From Heterocephalus glaber (lineage: Eukaryota > Chordata > Mammalia > Rodentia > Bathyergidae), in contig NW_004624867.1 in assembly GCF_000247695.1 (NCBI RefSeq), positions 170,136 to 234,135 of the forward strand: DNA of 64,000 nt, in the 5' to 3' direction. Below are positions 12,493 to 24,176 of the stretch, piece by piece; the first letter of the stretch is position 1; every line of letters starts with the position of its first letter. A model generated the notes under the pieces. The model did not search any database. It was given only the letters and a program-made list of their open reading frames with translations, and was not told the origin of the DNA. The position numbers were made by a program, and so were the translations under genes.

Positions 12493-14072
12493 GAAATGAA
12501 TCAAAGTACCAAATAAGTAGCTCTATAATGTGAAAATCTTTCCCAGATAATCAGTTACATTGTTATTTCTTCAGTCTATATCCATTCAAATAAATGTGAA
12601 GAATGTGTCATGTCAATGAAAAGAGACAATATTTTCTTTCAGGATATGAGGCAAGCAGGGTAGAAAAGTACAGTGAGGCAGAGGCACCAGTTTGGACAGT
12701 CAGGAAAGTAAAAGGGCAAGACCAGAAGCCATGGTGATAGGTTCAGGTGACAAACAGGGCTCTTCGTGAGGTCCAGTGTTGGGGCTCACAACTCAAAACT
12801 TCCAGTGTGTACAGCAAATGCCCAAGAGGCTTGGAAGAGCAATTCCAACAAAAGCCAAGATAGCAGTGTCAGTGATCAGCAGTAAGAACAGGTCTGGAAC
12901 TGTTGATGGTCTTTGGAGGCCAAGAAATTCTGATACAAGGACAACACAAAGTAGGCACTGCTCTTCATTTTTAGCATCTTGCAATCGATCTCTACATATG
13001 AATAAGTGTGAGTCAATGTCTACCACACTTAGCAGTAGAAGCCATCAGCCTTCCCTTCCACTGACCATCTTGAGAACCTAATAGTTTGGCTGTGCCTTGT
13101 TGTGTTTGCTCAGTTCCCTTGCTTGAATAAATTTCTATTATATCTGTAAAGGCCAATATGTTCAGTTGTATCACCCTTCTTCCTTGAGTACTATTAGACT
13201 TCTCAGCATTAATCACACACCTTCTTGCTGATTAAACTGGGCAGAGTATTTAAAGTGATCCAAGTCAGCTTTACCAGAAAAAATAGGTCCAACAGATAGC
13301 AGGAATCTTGTGAGACATTTGCAAATGAAGATGGGTATGATATGTTCTTTTCTGTACCCTGAGAAAGGGTCTTCTATTACATCAAAATTATTTTGTTCCA
13401 ACTTATATCCATGTGTCTGAATGGATTTGGGTTATTAAGAAAGGCAAGCTCTCAACTGAAGCCATTCTAACTTCAATTTTATAAGGGGTATAGATCCTGG
13501 GATACTCGGGTGTCTGGGGAGAGATGGAGAAGGGATAGGTTAAAAAAAGAAAAAAGACCTCAAAAAAAAATCAGAACAAACAGAAAAAATAACATCCTAT
13601 TTGACTCTTGGCATGGATGGCAGCAAATCTGCCAAATGACAACAAAACTAATCTAGGTTATATACAGGCCAAATCACAGAAGTTTAAGAAAACGCCAAGG
13701 GACGAAATTATTCCAGCAGTAGCACATGTGTGTAAATTCAAAGGTAATCTGAAGCAGATAATCACTACCCATGGAAAAAGAACAAACTTAAATGTTGAGT
13801 GGGGTCAGCTCAAGTTCTAAACCAAGTCCAAAATCCACAGGTTACTTATGACAAGGTACCATGAGCTAGATGGACAAAAACTATCTACACCTTCATGGGG
13901 CAAGCAATCCAGTCAATGTTCAAGTTGGAAGCCCAGGCAACTGGAGGATCAACAGTGAAACTAAAACATAGCTGAGCACTGGAATTAGACCTAGAAATCT
14001 GGAATCTGGAGCAGCAATAAACCAGAAATCAGAGCTGAAGTGGCACTATCTTCCAAAACAAGAGGAATTTAG

Positions 14073-14168
14073 GGTCCGGGGATTTAGCTCAGTGGTTCCC
14101 CTGCCTGCCTTGTAAGCGCAAGGTCCCAAGTTTGATCCCCAATACCAAAACAAACAAATAAACAAAAG
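14073..14168 (+). mobile_element. ID-like tRNA SINE
   Basis: GGGGATTTAGCTCAGTGG head, B box and a tail of AAAC/AAAT units. The 13-bp TSDs at 14060-14072 and 14169-14181 have one mismatch. Confidence 0.94.
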
Positions 14169-14363
14169 AAGAGGAATTCAGAAGTGGAAAGTAATGCAAC
14201 CCATTGCTGTACCCAGTTACTTTAGCTTCTCCCTTCTAAAATTCAGAATATGCAAAGTGCCACAAAGAAAGCTGTTTGCCAGAGCCAAGAAAGAAAGGAT
14301 TGGAAAGCTTGGCTGAATTCCAAAATCCAAACAGCCCTGAAAGCAAAAGTACTCTGGACTCTG

Positions 14364-14650
14364 AGTAGGGGCTGGCAAACTATGACCCAAAGACCAAGTC
14401 TAGTCAGTCATCACTTTTTATTCCATCTATAAACTGAGCATAGTTTTGAACTTTTGAAATGGTTGAGACAAATCAAGCAAAGAATAAAATTTTATGACAG
14501 GTAAAACTGAAATGATATTCAGATTTCAGTGTCCATAAATGCAGTTTTATTGGAATGCTGTCACACCATCCTTCATGAAGCAGCTACAGCTGCTTTCCTG
14601 TGACAATGGTAAAGTCAAGCAGTTGGGACAAGAGAGCATGGCCAGCAAAG
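14364..14650. mobile_element. hAT-Charlie-type nonautonomous DNA transposon relic
   Basis: It begins with AGGGGCTGGCAAACTATGAC and later has the CAGTTTTATTGGAA and GCAAAGCCCATGCTAT tracts typical of one abundant old hAT-Charlie MER family. I am not sure of the exact family name. Confidence 0.6.
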
Positions 14651-15409
14651 CCCATGCTATCCCAGCTCCCAAGCAGCACCTATACGGCAATCAGAGAGGT
14701 CAGGACAACCCTGTTACAGATGTGGGAATGAGAGCCTTTCTCTCTTTCCTGTCTCTTGTGGTAATTTCATCTGCACTGAAGAGTGGAGTAGTCTAATGAA
14801 GGGATAAGTAGGGATAAGTGTCGAAGAATGAAGTCCATCCAGTCTTACTGGATTGAATAGGTATCACGGCAAAAAATTCATGACTTTGACAGTACAGTTC
14901 TGCTTTCTGGGGTATTGCTGAAATGCTCCCCATGAAGGTGAAGAAACAGTTTTAGATGTTTCCCAGATGAGAGGTGAGAGTCCCTGACTATCCTGATAGA
15001 CTACTCAAATTCCCGAGTGGTCAAAGAGCACCAAAGATTCCAGGGAGTGGGGTGGGAACTTCAGAGGAGGAGATAAGGGAGACTTGGGAAAGCCAAACAG
15101 TGAAAGGAGGCACACTGACCCCAGAGGCTTGATGTGCCCTCCAGGCAGAAGCCAGGCTTTTGCCCCTTCTGCTCTGTGCCTTTGATCAGATGGGGCCATC
15201 CAAGGCCACTGATAATTCATTTTAGCTAGAAGAAAACCAAATGTATGAAGGTGAATCTTGTACTTGAATAAATCAGCTGTGTTATGAATCTAAATACATA
15301 TGCCTTCTTATAACTATATTAATGGAAGTTTTTGTTTCCTTTCCAGTTATCTAAACTTGAGCTTAATAAAATTAAACATACCCATTTTTTTAACAAAATT
15401 AAATGTGCA

Positions 15410-15980
15410 AATATCTAATTCCTGCAAGATTATGTATGAAGCACTGACTCCATGCCAGCCTCTGTTTCAGGTATGAAAGAACACAAGGCAAGTTCCCTGC
15501 CTCTTGGGGTTTTATATGTTAATAGGAAGAAAATAGTCAAATCAATAAATGACTACATAACACTATGACAAATGAGCAGAGAAGAAAGGAAGCAAGGCTG
15601 GGTAATGGGCAGTGCTGAGCTGGGCTGGGGGAGGAAAGCTCTCTCTCACACCTTGCTGTCAGGGGAGTCCTCCCCTCCTGATGGGGAGGGTAGAGCTGAG
15701 GCCTAAGGCAGTGAGCCAACATGCCTCTGGCTGGGGGACTAGTAGTGACCCTGGAAAGAACTTCAGCCATGCCCTGCAGTAGCAAGACACCAGGAACTGG
15801 AGCCCTGGGGGTCCTGGGAGGCTGCAACTGATGTAAGTAGATCAGGAAGATAAAGGAGAGGGGAAGATGTTCACTGTGTAAGGCCTTTCAGGCCTTGGGA
15901 GGACTCTGGCTTGTCCTCTGAGTGCAATGGAAAAACAATGATAACTTTCTGAGCAGAGGAGATACATGGTTAGACTTTCA
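15410..15980 (-). mobile_element. LINE-2 3' part, antisense
   Basis: The antisense L2 order is visible: the GCACTGACTCCATGCCAGC tract, then CAAGTTCCCTGCCTCTTGGG, then GGCCTTTCAGGCCTTGGGAG and GAGCAGAGGAGATACATGG. Strongly diverged. Confidence 0.65.
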
Positions 15981-16020
15981 GCAGCCAAAGGATTCCTATT
16001 AAAGTTAGATTCTGTCATCT

Positions 16021-16225
16021 AGGCACAGTTGCACATGTCTATAACCTCAGCTACTTGAGAGGCTGAGGAGGGAGGATTACAAGTCCTAGGAAAACTTGGG
16101 AAACTTAGTGAGACCCTGTCTCAAAATAAAATTAAGAAGTTCTGGGGATGTAGCTCAGTGGTACAGCAGATGCCTGGCATGAGTAAGGCTCTGGGTTTCA
16201 TTCCCAGAACTGCCAAAAATGAATG
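16021..16225 (+). mobile_element. B1-ID dimeric SINE (B1-dID type)
   Basis: A 7SL-derived monomer (CTACTTGAGAGGCTGAGGAG ... GAGACCCTGTCTCA) runs through an A-rich linker into an ID-like tRNA unit (GGGGATGTAGCTCAGTGG ... GGGTTTCATTCC). This two-part design is known as B1-dID or MEN-like in several non-murid rodents. No clear TSD was found, so it is an old copy. Confidence 0.82.
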
Positions 16226-16254
16226 AATAAATCTCAAACACTAAAACTTTCCCT

Positions 16255-16301
<47 letters not shown>

Positions 16302-16302
16302 A
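16255..16302 (+). repeat. (AAC)n microsatellite
   Basis: About 16 uninterrupted AAC units just downstream of the B1-ID dimer. Confidence 0.97.
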
Positions 16303-16802
16303 AAACTGCATCAAAAATCCCCAGCTAATTTATAGTCTCAAAAATAATATTTTCTAGTTCACAGAAATACCATGTTTTTAGCCTTTTTTGGGGAAATGCT
16401 TTGCAACTGTTGCATCATAGTAACACGTCACTGATTCAGGCTAATCAGAGAGAAGATCTGTCAAAATTAGAAGACTGAATAAATCTTTTATTTAAATAAC
16501 TTTCACTATCCTTTAGTGTGTGAAGTAAGCAATCAGGGTTGTCAAGTTTGTCTAATAAAATTTGTTTTGAGGAACAGATTTTTTAAAAGGATAAATTAAG
16601 AGTATGACAGCACTAGCTTTTATTCCCTTGAGTTCTTATAGTACAGTTTCTAGGCTTCAATTTAATTACATACTTATAAATTGTTTCAAAAGCAGGTTAT
16701 TCTCTTCATTAGACTTGTACATTATTTTATTTTTTAATGTAAGAAAGTTGCATGAGTCCAGAGCTATACCACGAAAGGTGTAGGCTGGCTCCAACTTTAA
16801 AT

Positions 16803-17025
16803 CAGGGTTTCTCACTCTTAGCACATGGCTTTTTGGACACATGATTTATGACTGTGAGATGCTGCCTGTGCACTGTAGCATGCTTAGTGACATCCCTGAA
16901 CTCTACCCAAAAGATGCCAGAAGGGCAACCCCAAATTGTGACAATAACAAATATCTGCACATATTGCCAAATGTGTCCAGGAGGAAGAGTCAGGCGGGGG
17001 CAACCTTCCAGGTTGAAAACCATTA
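16803..17025 (-). mobile_element. MER20 hAT-Charlie DNA transposon
   Basis: It starts CAGGGTTTCTCA and follows the MER20 order (in reverse orientation): the GCACTGTAGCATGCTTAG block, CTCTACCCAAAAGATGCCAG, AATTGTGACAA and ATTGCCAAATGTGTCC, ending in GGTTGAAAACCATTA. An 8-bp hAT-type target duplication is still readable at 16795-16802 and 17026-17033, with one mismatch. MER20 copies are known to have supplied regulatory sites in placental mammals; nothing here proves that role. Confidence 0.88.
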
Positions 17026-17037
17026 CCTTAAATCAAT

Positions 17038-17218
17038 GAGAAAGAAAAGGAGAGGAGAGGGGAGGAGAGGGGAGGGGAGGGGAGAGCAGAGGAGAGGAGA
17101 GGAAAAGAGGAAGGAAGGAAAAGAAAGGAAGAAAAGAAGGAAGGAAAGAAGGAAGGAAAATGAAGGAAGGAAGGAAGGAAGGAAGAAAGGGAGAGAGATA
17201 GAGAGAGAAAAAGAAAAG
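17038..17218 (+). repeat. Long polypurine (GGAGA / GGAA)n tract
   Basis: About 180 bases of G and A on the plus strand, broken only at 17087, 17161 and 17199. It passes from a GGAGA-rich to a GGAA-rich part. Long mirror-like purine tracts of this kind can form triplex DNA. Confidence 0.97.
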
Positions 17219-17329
17219 TCCCTCTTTTCTCTTGCCCCTATTATGTTCTTAGAGAGTGACCAGGAGATGTAACTTAATTTGGAAGGGCAGATTTATATAA
17301 GGGTATAAATAAATAAAAGATCATTGAAA

Positions 17330-17409
17330 GGGCTGGAGATTTAGCTCAGAGGTGCTATGCCTGCCTGAGCACAAGGTCCTGAGTTTGATCCCCAGTATCA
17401 GAAGAAAAG
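17330..17409 (+). mobile_element. ID-like tRNA SINE
   Basis: Head GGCTGGAGATTTAGCTCAG, B box GAGTTTGATCC, short A/G tail. The 15-bp TSDs (17315-17329, 17410-17424) have two mismatches. Confidence 0.92.
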
Positions 17410-17628
17410 AAAAGGTCATTGGAATAATCAACACATATGAGAATGACAATTGAAAACCATGATTCATCAGAGTTCTTCTCTTGTAAAGTTCCTGTCAAAT
17501 AATCTTAAATGTGTATTTATACTACCAGCCTTTATATGAAAAACTGTTTAAGTGGCAGAAGGAAAAGAATGATTTTCAAAGTAGTAACTTCATTATAGCT
17601 CCAATAATATTAACCTCAGTATTAAAAC

Positions 17629-17750
17629 TTATAGCACATGTCTGTAGTCCCAGCTACTGAGGAGGCTGACCACTTGAGCCTGTGAGTTGAAACCAGCCTA
17701 GGCAATATAGCAAAACTCAAAAACAAAACCAAAACAAGCCAAAATGAAAC
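17629..17750 (+). mobile_element. B1/pB1 SINE
   Basis: 7SL-derived text (GTAGTCCCAGCTACTGAGGA, then GTGAGTTGAAACCAGCCTAG and GCAATATAGCAAAACTC) with a CAAAA-rich tail. The 29-bp duplication is not evident. Confidence 0.8.
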
Positions 17751-18137
17751 ATGCAGTCTTGGTACTTTTCTTGCAATTAAAAGAGTACAGATTTAGGCAA
17801 CCCTATCTAAAATCAACAAATTTAATCAATATTGCTTTTCTTGTATACCTCCAAGCATTTTATCCCCAAATGTAACTTTTTAGTCATCAAAAATTTATTG
17901 TGATCATTACTCTTAGAAAACTTTCACCCACTTTATAAGGAACCATTTCTCAGCATTGTATGGCACCTTACCATTCTCATACTTCTAGATAGGCTTAGCC
18001 ACTTTCACTATCTGATACACGTAGATGATTCAAATACACACACTCACACTTTCAATAGTTCTGTGGAGTATTCCAGATGCAAGTCAGGCAGGAAATGTGT
18101 AAATTAGAATGGCTGAGTCCATAAAAGATAAGCTATT

Positions 18138-18220
18138 GGGCCAGGGATTTAGCTCAGTGGTTCCGCCGCCAGCCTCGAAAGCGCAAGATCCCAAGTTTGA
18201 TCCCCGGTACCAAAAAAAAA
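18138..18220 (+). mobile_element. ID-like tRNA SINE
   Basis: Close to the apparent consensus (GGGATTTAGCTCAGTGGTTC; CCCCGGTACC end, A tail). The TSD ending at 18137 is repeated at 18221-18232 without mismatch. Confidence 0.95.
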
Positions 18221-18384
18221 AGATAAGCTATTATGAATTGTGCTACTATAAACATGGGAATTCATGCATCATTGTAGTATGATGTCTTTCACTCTTTTGG
18301 GAAGATATTTTGAAGGGGAATAGCTCCTTAGGTGGAATTTCCAGTTTTAGTTCTTTGAGGAATCTCCATACTGATTTCCAATGG

Positions 18385-18412
18385 ATGAATAAATGAATGA
18401 ATGAATGAATGC
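18385..18412 (+). repeat. (AATG)n microsatellite
   Basis: About six to seven AATG units. Confidence 0.9.
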
Positions 18413-19329
18413 AAAGCATTTAGGGAAAACATGAAGGATCAGTAGGAAGTGAACTCTACTCTGATAGAAAGGACACACTAGAAATGCCAAATCATAGGGA
18501 GGGGAGCTTCTGCACTCATTATCTTGTTTGTTCAAAAGATCCTTTGAGAACCAACTTGATGGCTTATGGTTTTGGCAGCTTTTGGTCTTGGTCTAGGAAA
18601 TGCATGTAATGACTATCTAAATAGTTAAAAACAAAAAAAAGCACAGATAGCAAAAGATTAATTCAGTACAATTCTTTCATTACATTTGTCAAAAGTTTTT
18701 AGGAAATATTTTTACAGGTAGTGAAAACTTAAATTTCACCAATTTAAGAGTTTCGTTGTTTTTATAAATGATCAACAAAAATTCATGTGAACATATGAAA
18801 ACATTGATACTTAAAAATATAATTATGGAAATTTTTACAAGAAACTAATGAAGAATTCACACAGATATTTTAAGTAGAGTCATTCATTTTGTCAAGAGAC
18901 AAAAGATGAGATATCCTATAATTCAAAATAATGCACTCATAAAAATTATTGCCATCTTCTTTGGTCAATAACTTGTAGGCTACAGAAATTTTCTTATTTT
19001 TAGTATTTGGCTAAAACACTGCCTTGCAGAGTAAGTTAATAATTGAGGATCAAATGTGACCACTTAAATAACAGGACACATTTTTCACCAAGATATTAAA
19101 CACCATTAAATATAACTAGTTTATAAAATCTTCATTTATCATGGTGTTTGAGTAATAATCTCATGTGACTATTTCCTTCTGGTATAAAGACTAAAGATAA
19201 TTAGTAAAATTATATAATATTTATAAGCAAGGACTATTATATTATTCAATTTTCCATAACATTTTCAGATTCGTTTCTCTATTTATGAAACAACAGTGTG
19301 ACTGATTCAAAGTAATATAGCATCTAGGT

Positions 19330-19560
19330 GCAATGTAGGGCAATGTTGAAGAGTACTAGTCATGATGCCAGAATATGCAGGTTTGAATGCCAATTCTACC
19401 ACTTCCTAATGCTTGGCCTTGGTTAAACTGAGAAACTTTTCAAGGCTTTGGATTCCTCACCTTTAAAATGGAGAGAAAAATGACATTTGTTTGCTTTTGC
19501 AATTAAAAAACTGAATACATGGAAAGCATTCAGTGCTTTTCATGACCAGCACTTAGACCA
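19330..19560 (+). mobile_element. MIR SINE relic
   Basis: A tRNA-like head with CAGGTTTGAATGCCAATTCT is followed by the core pattern CCTAATGCTTGGCCTTGGTT and GATTCCTCACCTTTAAAATG. Confidence 0.72.
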
Positions 19561-19615
19561 GCACTTAAACCAGCATTTGATATCACAACTTAGACCAACA
19601 CTTGATACCACAACT
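19540..19615 (+). repeat. Short degenerate tandem repeat (ACCAGCACTTAG-like)
   Basis: Four to five imperfect copies of a 12-25 bp unit around ACCAGCACTTA and ACTTGATACCACAAC, directly after the MIR relic. Confidence 0.7.
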
Positions 19616-20619
19616 GTTTTATTATTAATTCTAGAGACAAAGTTCATTGGAATTCCAATATAATGATTTTTCCTTTTCATTTCTTTTTGGTTTTAATTAA
19701 GTTCATCTTCAAATCTTAATCCAACAGCTTACCACAAGGTAAGCTTTTAATGATCAATGCTACTAGAAGAAAGGCAAAAGAGCCATACTTTTTAAATGAT
19801 TAAAAGTTCCTTGGCTTTCTTCAAGATTTCTGGCCACATAAGTTGTTTTAATTGCCCATGATGGAGTGGAGATGAATTCTCCAAAACTCAAACCCAGCAA
19901 AATAAACATACAAATAGGTGTAAATAATGTTTGAAGATATTTTCCTTTTGAATTTCAGTTTAGGGTGTAATTCTTAGCCCAAGAAACTACCATAAACTTC
20001 CAATATATTGTTAGGGGACTCTATACTGAATGTAGGGAAAACAGGACAAGACAGAAATAAAAAAAGATTTAGAACAAATGAGAAATACTAAAGTAAATAT
20101 TATGCATCAAGAGATTGGAATTTACTGTCTAGTAAATCTAAACGAGGACTATCCATTTGTAAAAGAGAAAGAACATTTGTCTCCAGAATTTCATACACAA
20201 ATCCAACTATTTATAATATAACAGTGATTGGCTTATTTATTACAATATGAAAATATACTTTATTTACAAAGAAACAAGTGATGGACTTAGATCCAAATTC
20301 ACTAATGAAAGTGATCTAGAATATTATCTTGAATATATAATTTGTATATTCATATAAAAGTTCTACTTAAGTTGCCATCTTAAAAAGATGATAAATTGAA
20401 CTTTCAACATGAATTCTAAAGGGTACAACACTGTTGCCATAATGAACAAAAGAAGAAAGAAAAGGAATAAGTAATGAGAATTTTTGAAAATCTGTATTTG
20501 CAGAGGGAAAAAAAGTCTCTTTGTCCAGTTCTTATTTGTTAAAAGGGGGTAATCAATTCTGCAGACAGTAATATATTCTAGGAAGTAATTTAGCCTATAT
20601 ACCAAATAATCAAGATAAA

Positions 20620-20740
20620 GAGGTACAAGCAGTGCTGAAGAGCTCTGGTTGTGATGCCGGAACACACAGGTTTGAATTCCAATTCTACCTTCTTCTGCCC
20701 TTGGATAAACTGTGCAGATTCTCCAAGCTTGAGATTTTAC
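20620..20740 (+). mobile_element. MIR SINE relic (5' part)
   Basis: GGTTTGAATTCCAATTCTAC and the GCCCTTGGATAAACTGTGCA tract match MIR. It resembles the MIR at 19.3 kb over about 60 bp. Confidence 0.62.
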
Positions 20741-22479
20741 TTGATTAATTACGTAAAAACACAAGAGTACTTTGTTTTTTATAGAGAATAGTGTTAAATT
20801 ACCTTTTATCTGCTGGAAATTCACCAGAGAAAGATGTTTAGCAATGATAAAAATTGCTAATTCTTGAGTAATTAGCAAATGTTAGGCATAATGTTAGTAA
20901 ATGTGAATAATAGGCATAATTAACAATAAAGAGAGAGATCATAGAATAAAATTGCAAGTGTTAGTCTCTTGGAATGTTGTTGAATTTGTCAAACCACAGA
21001 AAAAAACTTTTGACTGTCACTCATAAAACCATTAACTACATCTTTGGCAGACCAATTACCATTTACCTATATTGTTTTCCTTTCCTATATGACTTTCTTT
21101 GAAAAGGTTCAAAAACTGGAGTATTGTAGCAAGATAGATACACTATGCAATTTACTCCTCAGTAAGTAATTACAGAGCATATTTAAGTGTGATATCCATT
21201 GAGTTTAAATATATGCAATGTGATTACACTGGTTCTTTAAAGAACAAGAGAACACCAAAGATGACTGCATGCAGAGTAAAATAAAAAGGCAAAATGTATC
21301 AACTGGATACAGTCATTAGAAGAGCAAACAAACAAAAAAATGATTAATTTTGTCTTATGAAAATTTTTGAAAAATGATATTTTGCAAAGACCTTGAAGGT
21401 CTGAAGTCTGGTTAAAATACTACTTTTGTACTATGACTTCATACACCTTCAAGGTAAAAGGCAGGATTATGTGCATGGAGATCAGAATCTCCAATCTTTA
21501 TCTACAGAACACAGTTTGGGCTCAGATCATTCCTAAGGGCCCTTCCAGTTTTACTTTTTAGGAAAAGAAATGCATATAGTCTTAAATGCCATTACCCCTC
21601 ATAGACATGAAAAATATGCTTTTAGAGAAAGCAAAGGTTTTTTTATATTCTTAAGCCACCACTTGACACAGTGCCCCATTATAAATTCAACTGTTTATTA
21701 AATTTATCATTCAAAGTGTATTAGTTTCTCACCCAAGGAAGATGCATTATCTAATGATCTCTTGTGATTCTTAAATAGAAATAAAACGGTAAATATTTCT
21801 CTGCTTTCCAAAGAGAAGAACTGGAACTTTGTGGTCAGACAGGACATAGAGGAGTTCACAGATCAGACCAGAGTTGGAAGCAGAATAAACTGGAGGCCTG
21901 AGTCTACAGAGTTTTTACTACTACTAGGTCTTCTGTTTCCTATGTGCAGGTAATACCTAGGAGGTAATCTCTGAGCTACAATGTGATCTCAAGGAGTTTC
22001 TTTCATTGGGCTTGGGGTTCTGGAAACTCCCCTGAAAAGGCCACATGTCCCATTCTTTGGCTCCCTAGCTACTAAAGTTCACAGAGCCACATCAGCAAAC
22101 TTCTTTCAAAGGTAATGCTAATCTACAAAAATAAATGCTTCTTCAGACTTTCAAACAATTGCCTTAGTCATTTTATAGTCTATAAAGAATGTAGCTAAAA
22201 GTCTTCAGGGAGCAGGATAGCTCTGCCACTGAATTTAATATCTTGCTATCAGTGCAGCTGTCTTAAGTAGTGCTCATTTGCAACACTGGATGAAGCAAAT
22301 GAAAATTCTTCTTATTTTCTCTTTTCCTTTCCTGACCCAGTTCTTTCCAGATTCATACAGCTGGACTAAATGAGTGTTTTTCCTCTTTTTCCTAGTTGCT
22401 CTTTACTGTTTTTGTTGTTTGGGCTACATAAAAGATTTCAACAAATTTCTTCAAAATAATGCTTATAATAAAAAAGACC

Positions 22480-22573
22480 GGGGCAGGGGATTTAGCTCAG
22501 TGGTGCTGCTACATGCCTCGCAAGAGGAAGGTCCCAACTTCAATTCCCGGGTACCAAAAAAAATAAAAAATAA
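22480..22573 (+). mobile_element. ID-like tRNA SINE
   Basis: A box TTTAGCTCAGTGG, altered B box CTTCAATTCC, GGGTACC end and AAAT-rich tail. The 12-bp TSDs (22468-22479, 22574-22585) are perfect. Confidence 0.94.
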
Positions 22574-23084
22574 ATAAAAAAGACCCAAGGACTAAAAGCA
22601 GTTCAAATATAAAATAATTTTGAGAACAATGTAGCTATTACCTCAAATATTTTACTTCAATATCTGAAAGATTTCCTTTATTTAACAGATATGCTGACAT
22701 ACAGTTCAACATTTTTAAAAAATCTATTTTATTAAAAGATGAATAGAATAATCAAAAACTAACCAATTAAGTAAAATATGATGTAAGAGGTTCTCTCCAA
22801 ACTATTTCAACACCTTGTTAGCTCTACTCTTTCCAGCTTGGGGTTCAAACAACAGCCTAGAGCTTCTTGGGAGGTGGCCTATCCTCCCTCCCAAATATGT
22901 TGAGCCAAGGGACATAGCTCAACAAGCAAACCCTTCATCAACTGTGTGGACCGCACCCAGGAGGGAACCATCCTGGAGCTACTTTAAGTTTTACCCAGGA
23001 AAATGTGGCTGAGAAGTACTAAAGTAATACACACGAGGCTATGACATACCAACTCAACACTATTATCCTTGACGCTGTACACAC

Positions 23085-23420
23085 AGCAGACGGAGTCAAT
23101 CAGATTGGGACACACCCTTGCTTAAAAGCCTTCTATTGGTTTCTCATTGTACTTAACAGGAGGCCCAAAGTGCCTGTCCTGGGTTGTGAAAGCCCATGTG
23201 ATCAGACACCTGTCCGGCCTGCTCAGTCACTGTCAGTGTTCCTCACCCTACAATAGACGGTCCACTGGCCTCCCTTGTTTTTCCCACAAGGAAGCTCTCT
23301 CTGCTGGAAATACTTTCTCCCTGGGCTTTTCATGATGGCTTCTACCCTCATTTAGATATTAGTTTAAATGTGACCTCTACAGTCATATCTTGCCTGAAAA
23401 GCCATTTTCGTAGTGAACAA
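23085..23420 (+). mobile_element. LINE-2 3' part
   Basis: Sense L2 order: CTTGCTTAAAAGCCTTCTAT, TTAACAGGAGGCCCAAAG, CACTGGCCTCCCTTG, GGAAATACTTTCTCCCTGG and TTTAAATGTGACCTCTACAG. Confidence 0.72.
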
Positions 23421-23459
23421 ACTTTAGACAACCTCCTCTTTTTACCAGGCCTCATTCTT

Positions 23460-23700
23460 GAGCCCTGCCTTTCTAGACTTTAGATCTTCCTATAAGAGTC
23501 CAAGTGAACCATCCTGTATATAAGTCATTACTCACCTCTGCTAACTGTTCAAGTTTCTCTCCCCCATCCTTGATGTCTAAGACCTTGGTATATCTGGAAT
23601 GCAGCTCTGTTCTTCTCCTATTGCAATAATTCTGAATAAAATCTATCTTCAGCACTTTTAACTAGTATCTGGCTTTGATTCTTTTTGACAGTAGCTACCT
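23460..23700 (+). mobile_element. Possible ERV LTR 3' end
   Basis: The GAATAAAATCTATCTTCAGC motif followed by CTTTTAACTAGTATCTGGC resembles the poly-A-signal and R/U5 part of endogenous-retrovirus LTRs. No internal viral genes are seen and the family is not assigned. Confidence 0.3.
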
Positions 23701-24081
23701 GGTCTGATATTAAATTATCCTACTTCAAATATCTGTATAGAATTAATCACATAATTATTATGACATTTATTTATACACAAGGATAGAAGCAATGGAAAGA
23801 GAGATACTGTATCTTGATCACTGCTTCATAGTCTGTACAGCCCAAACTCCATAGCAATTGTTACACCCACAAGAAATTTGGTTAAGTGAGACCATTTTCA
23901 TTATATATATGAAGGGACATGAAAATTAGCATCTCTTTCAAACAAATTTATTATAAAAACATAAAAATGTGTAAAACAAACGTTACAAACTGTGCCCTCT
24001 GGTTTCTTCTACATACCTCATGGTATATTTTCCAAATATTCCATGAAGGGTGTATATTACTTTTAAGATCAGAAAATTTTA

Positions 24082-24107
24082 TGGATCCCTGGTACCAAGA
24101 AAAAGAA
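24082..24107 (+). mobile_element. Severely 5'-truncated ID-like SINE
   Basis: Only the last ~17 bases of the SINE (GATCCCTGGTACC end) plus an A/G tail are present. They lie between 9-bp direct repeats at 24073-24081 and 24108-24116. Confidence 0.72.
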
Positions 24108-24127
24108 AAAATTTTAAAAGTAGCATT

Positions 24128-24176
24128 GAAAAATAGGTAGTTTAAAAAAAAAAAAGAAAGAAAAATAGGTAGCTTA
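24128..24176 (+). mobile_element. Poly-A-only insertion flanked by target-site duplication
   Basis: 17-bp direct repeats with one mismatch (24128-24144 and 24160-24176) enclose nothing but an A-rich run of 15 bases. This is the expected product of an extreme 5' truncation during L1-driven insertion. Confidence 0.75.

Noticed and set aside
12793..13401. Three consecutive minus-strand ORFs in different frames
   Set aside because: Could be a decayed retrocopy, but I recognise no protein family, poly-A or TSD.
16841..17272. 143-codon plus-strand ORF, Lys/Glu/Arg-rich
   Set aside because: Its second half is the translated polypurine tract and its first half lies in MER20; no protein signal.
20363..20878. 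171-codon minus-strand ORF
   Set aside because: AT-rich intron sequence running through an antisense MIR; hydrophobic stretches come from T-rich codons.
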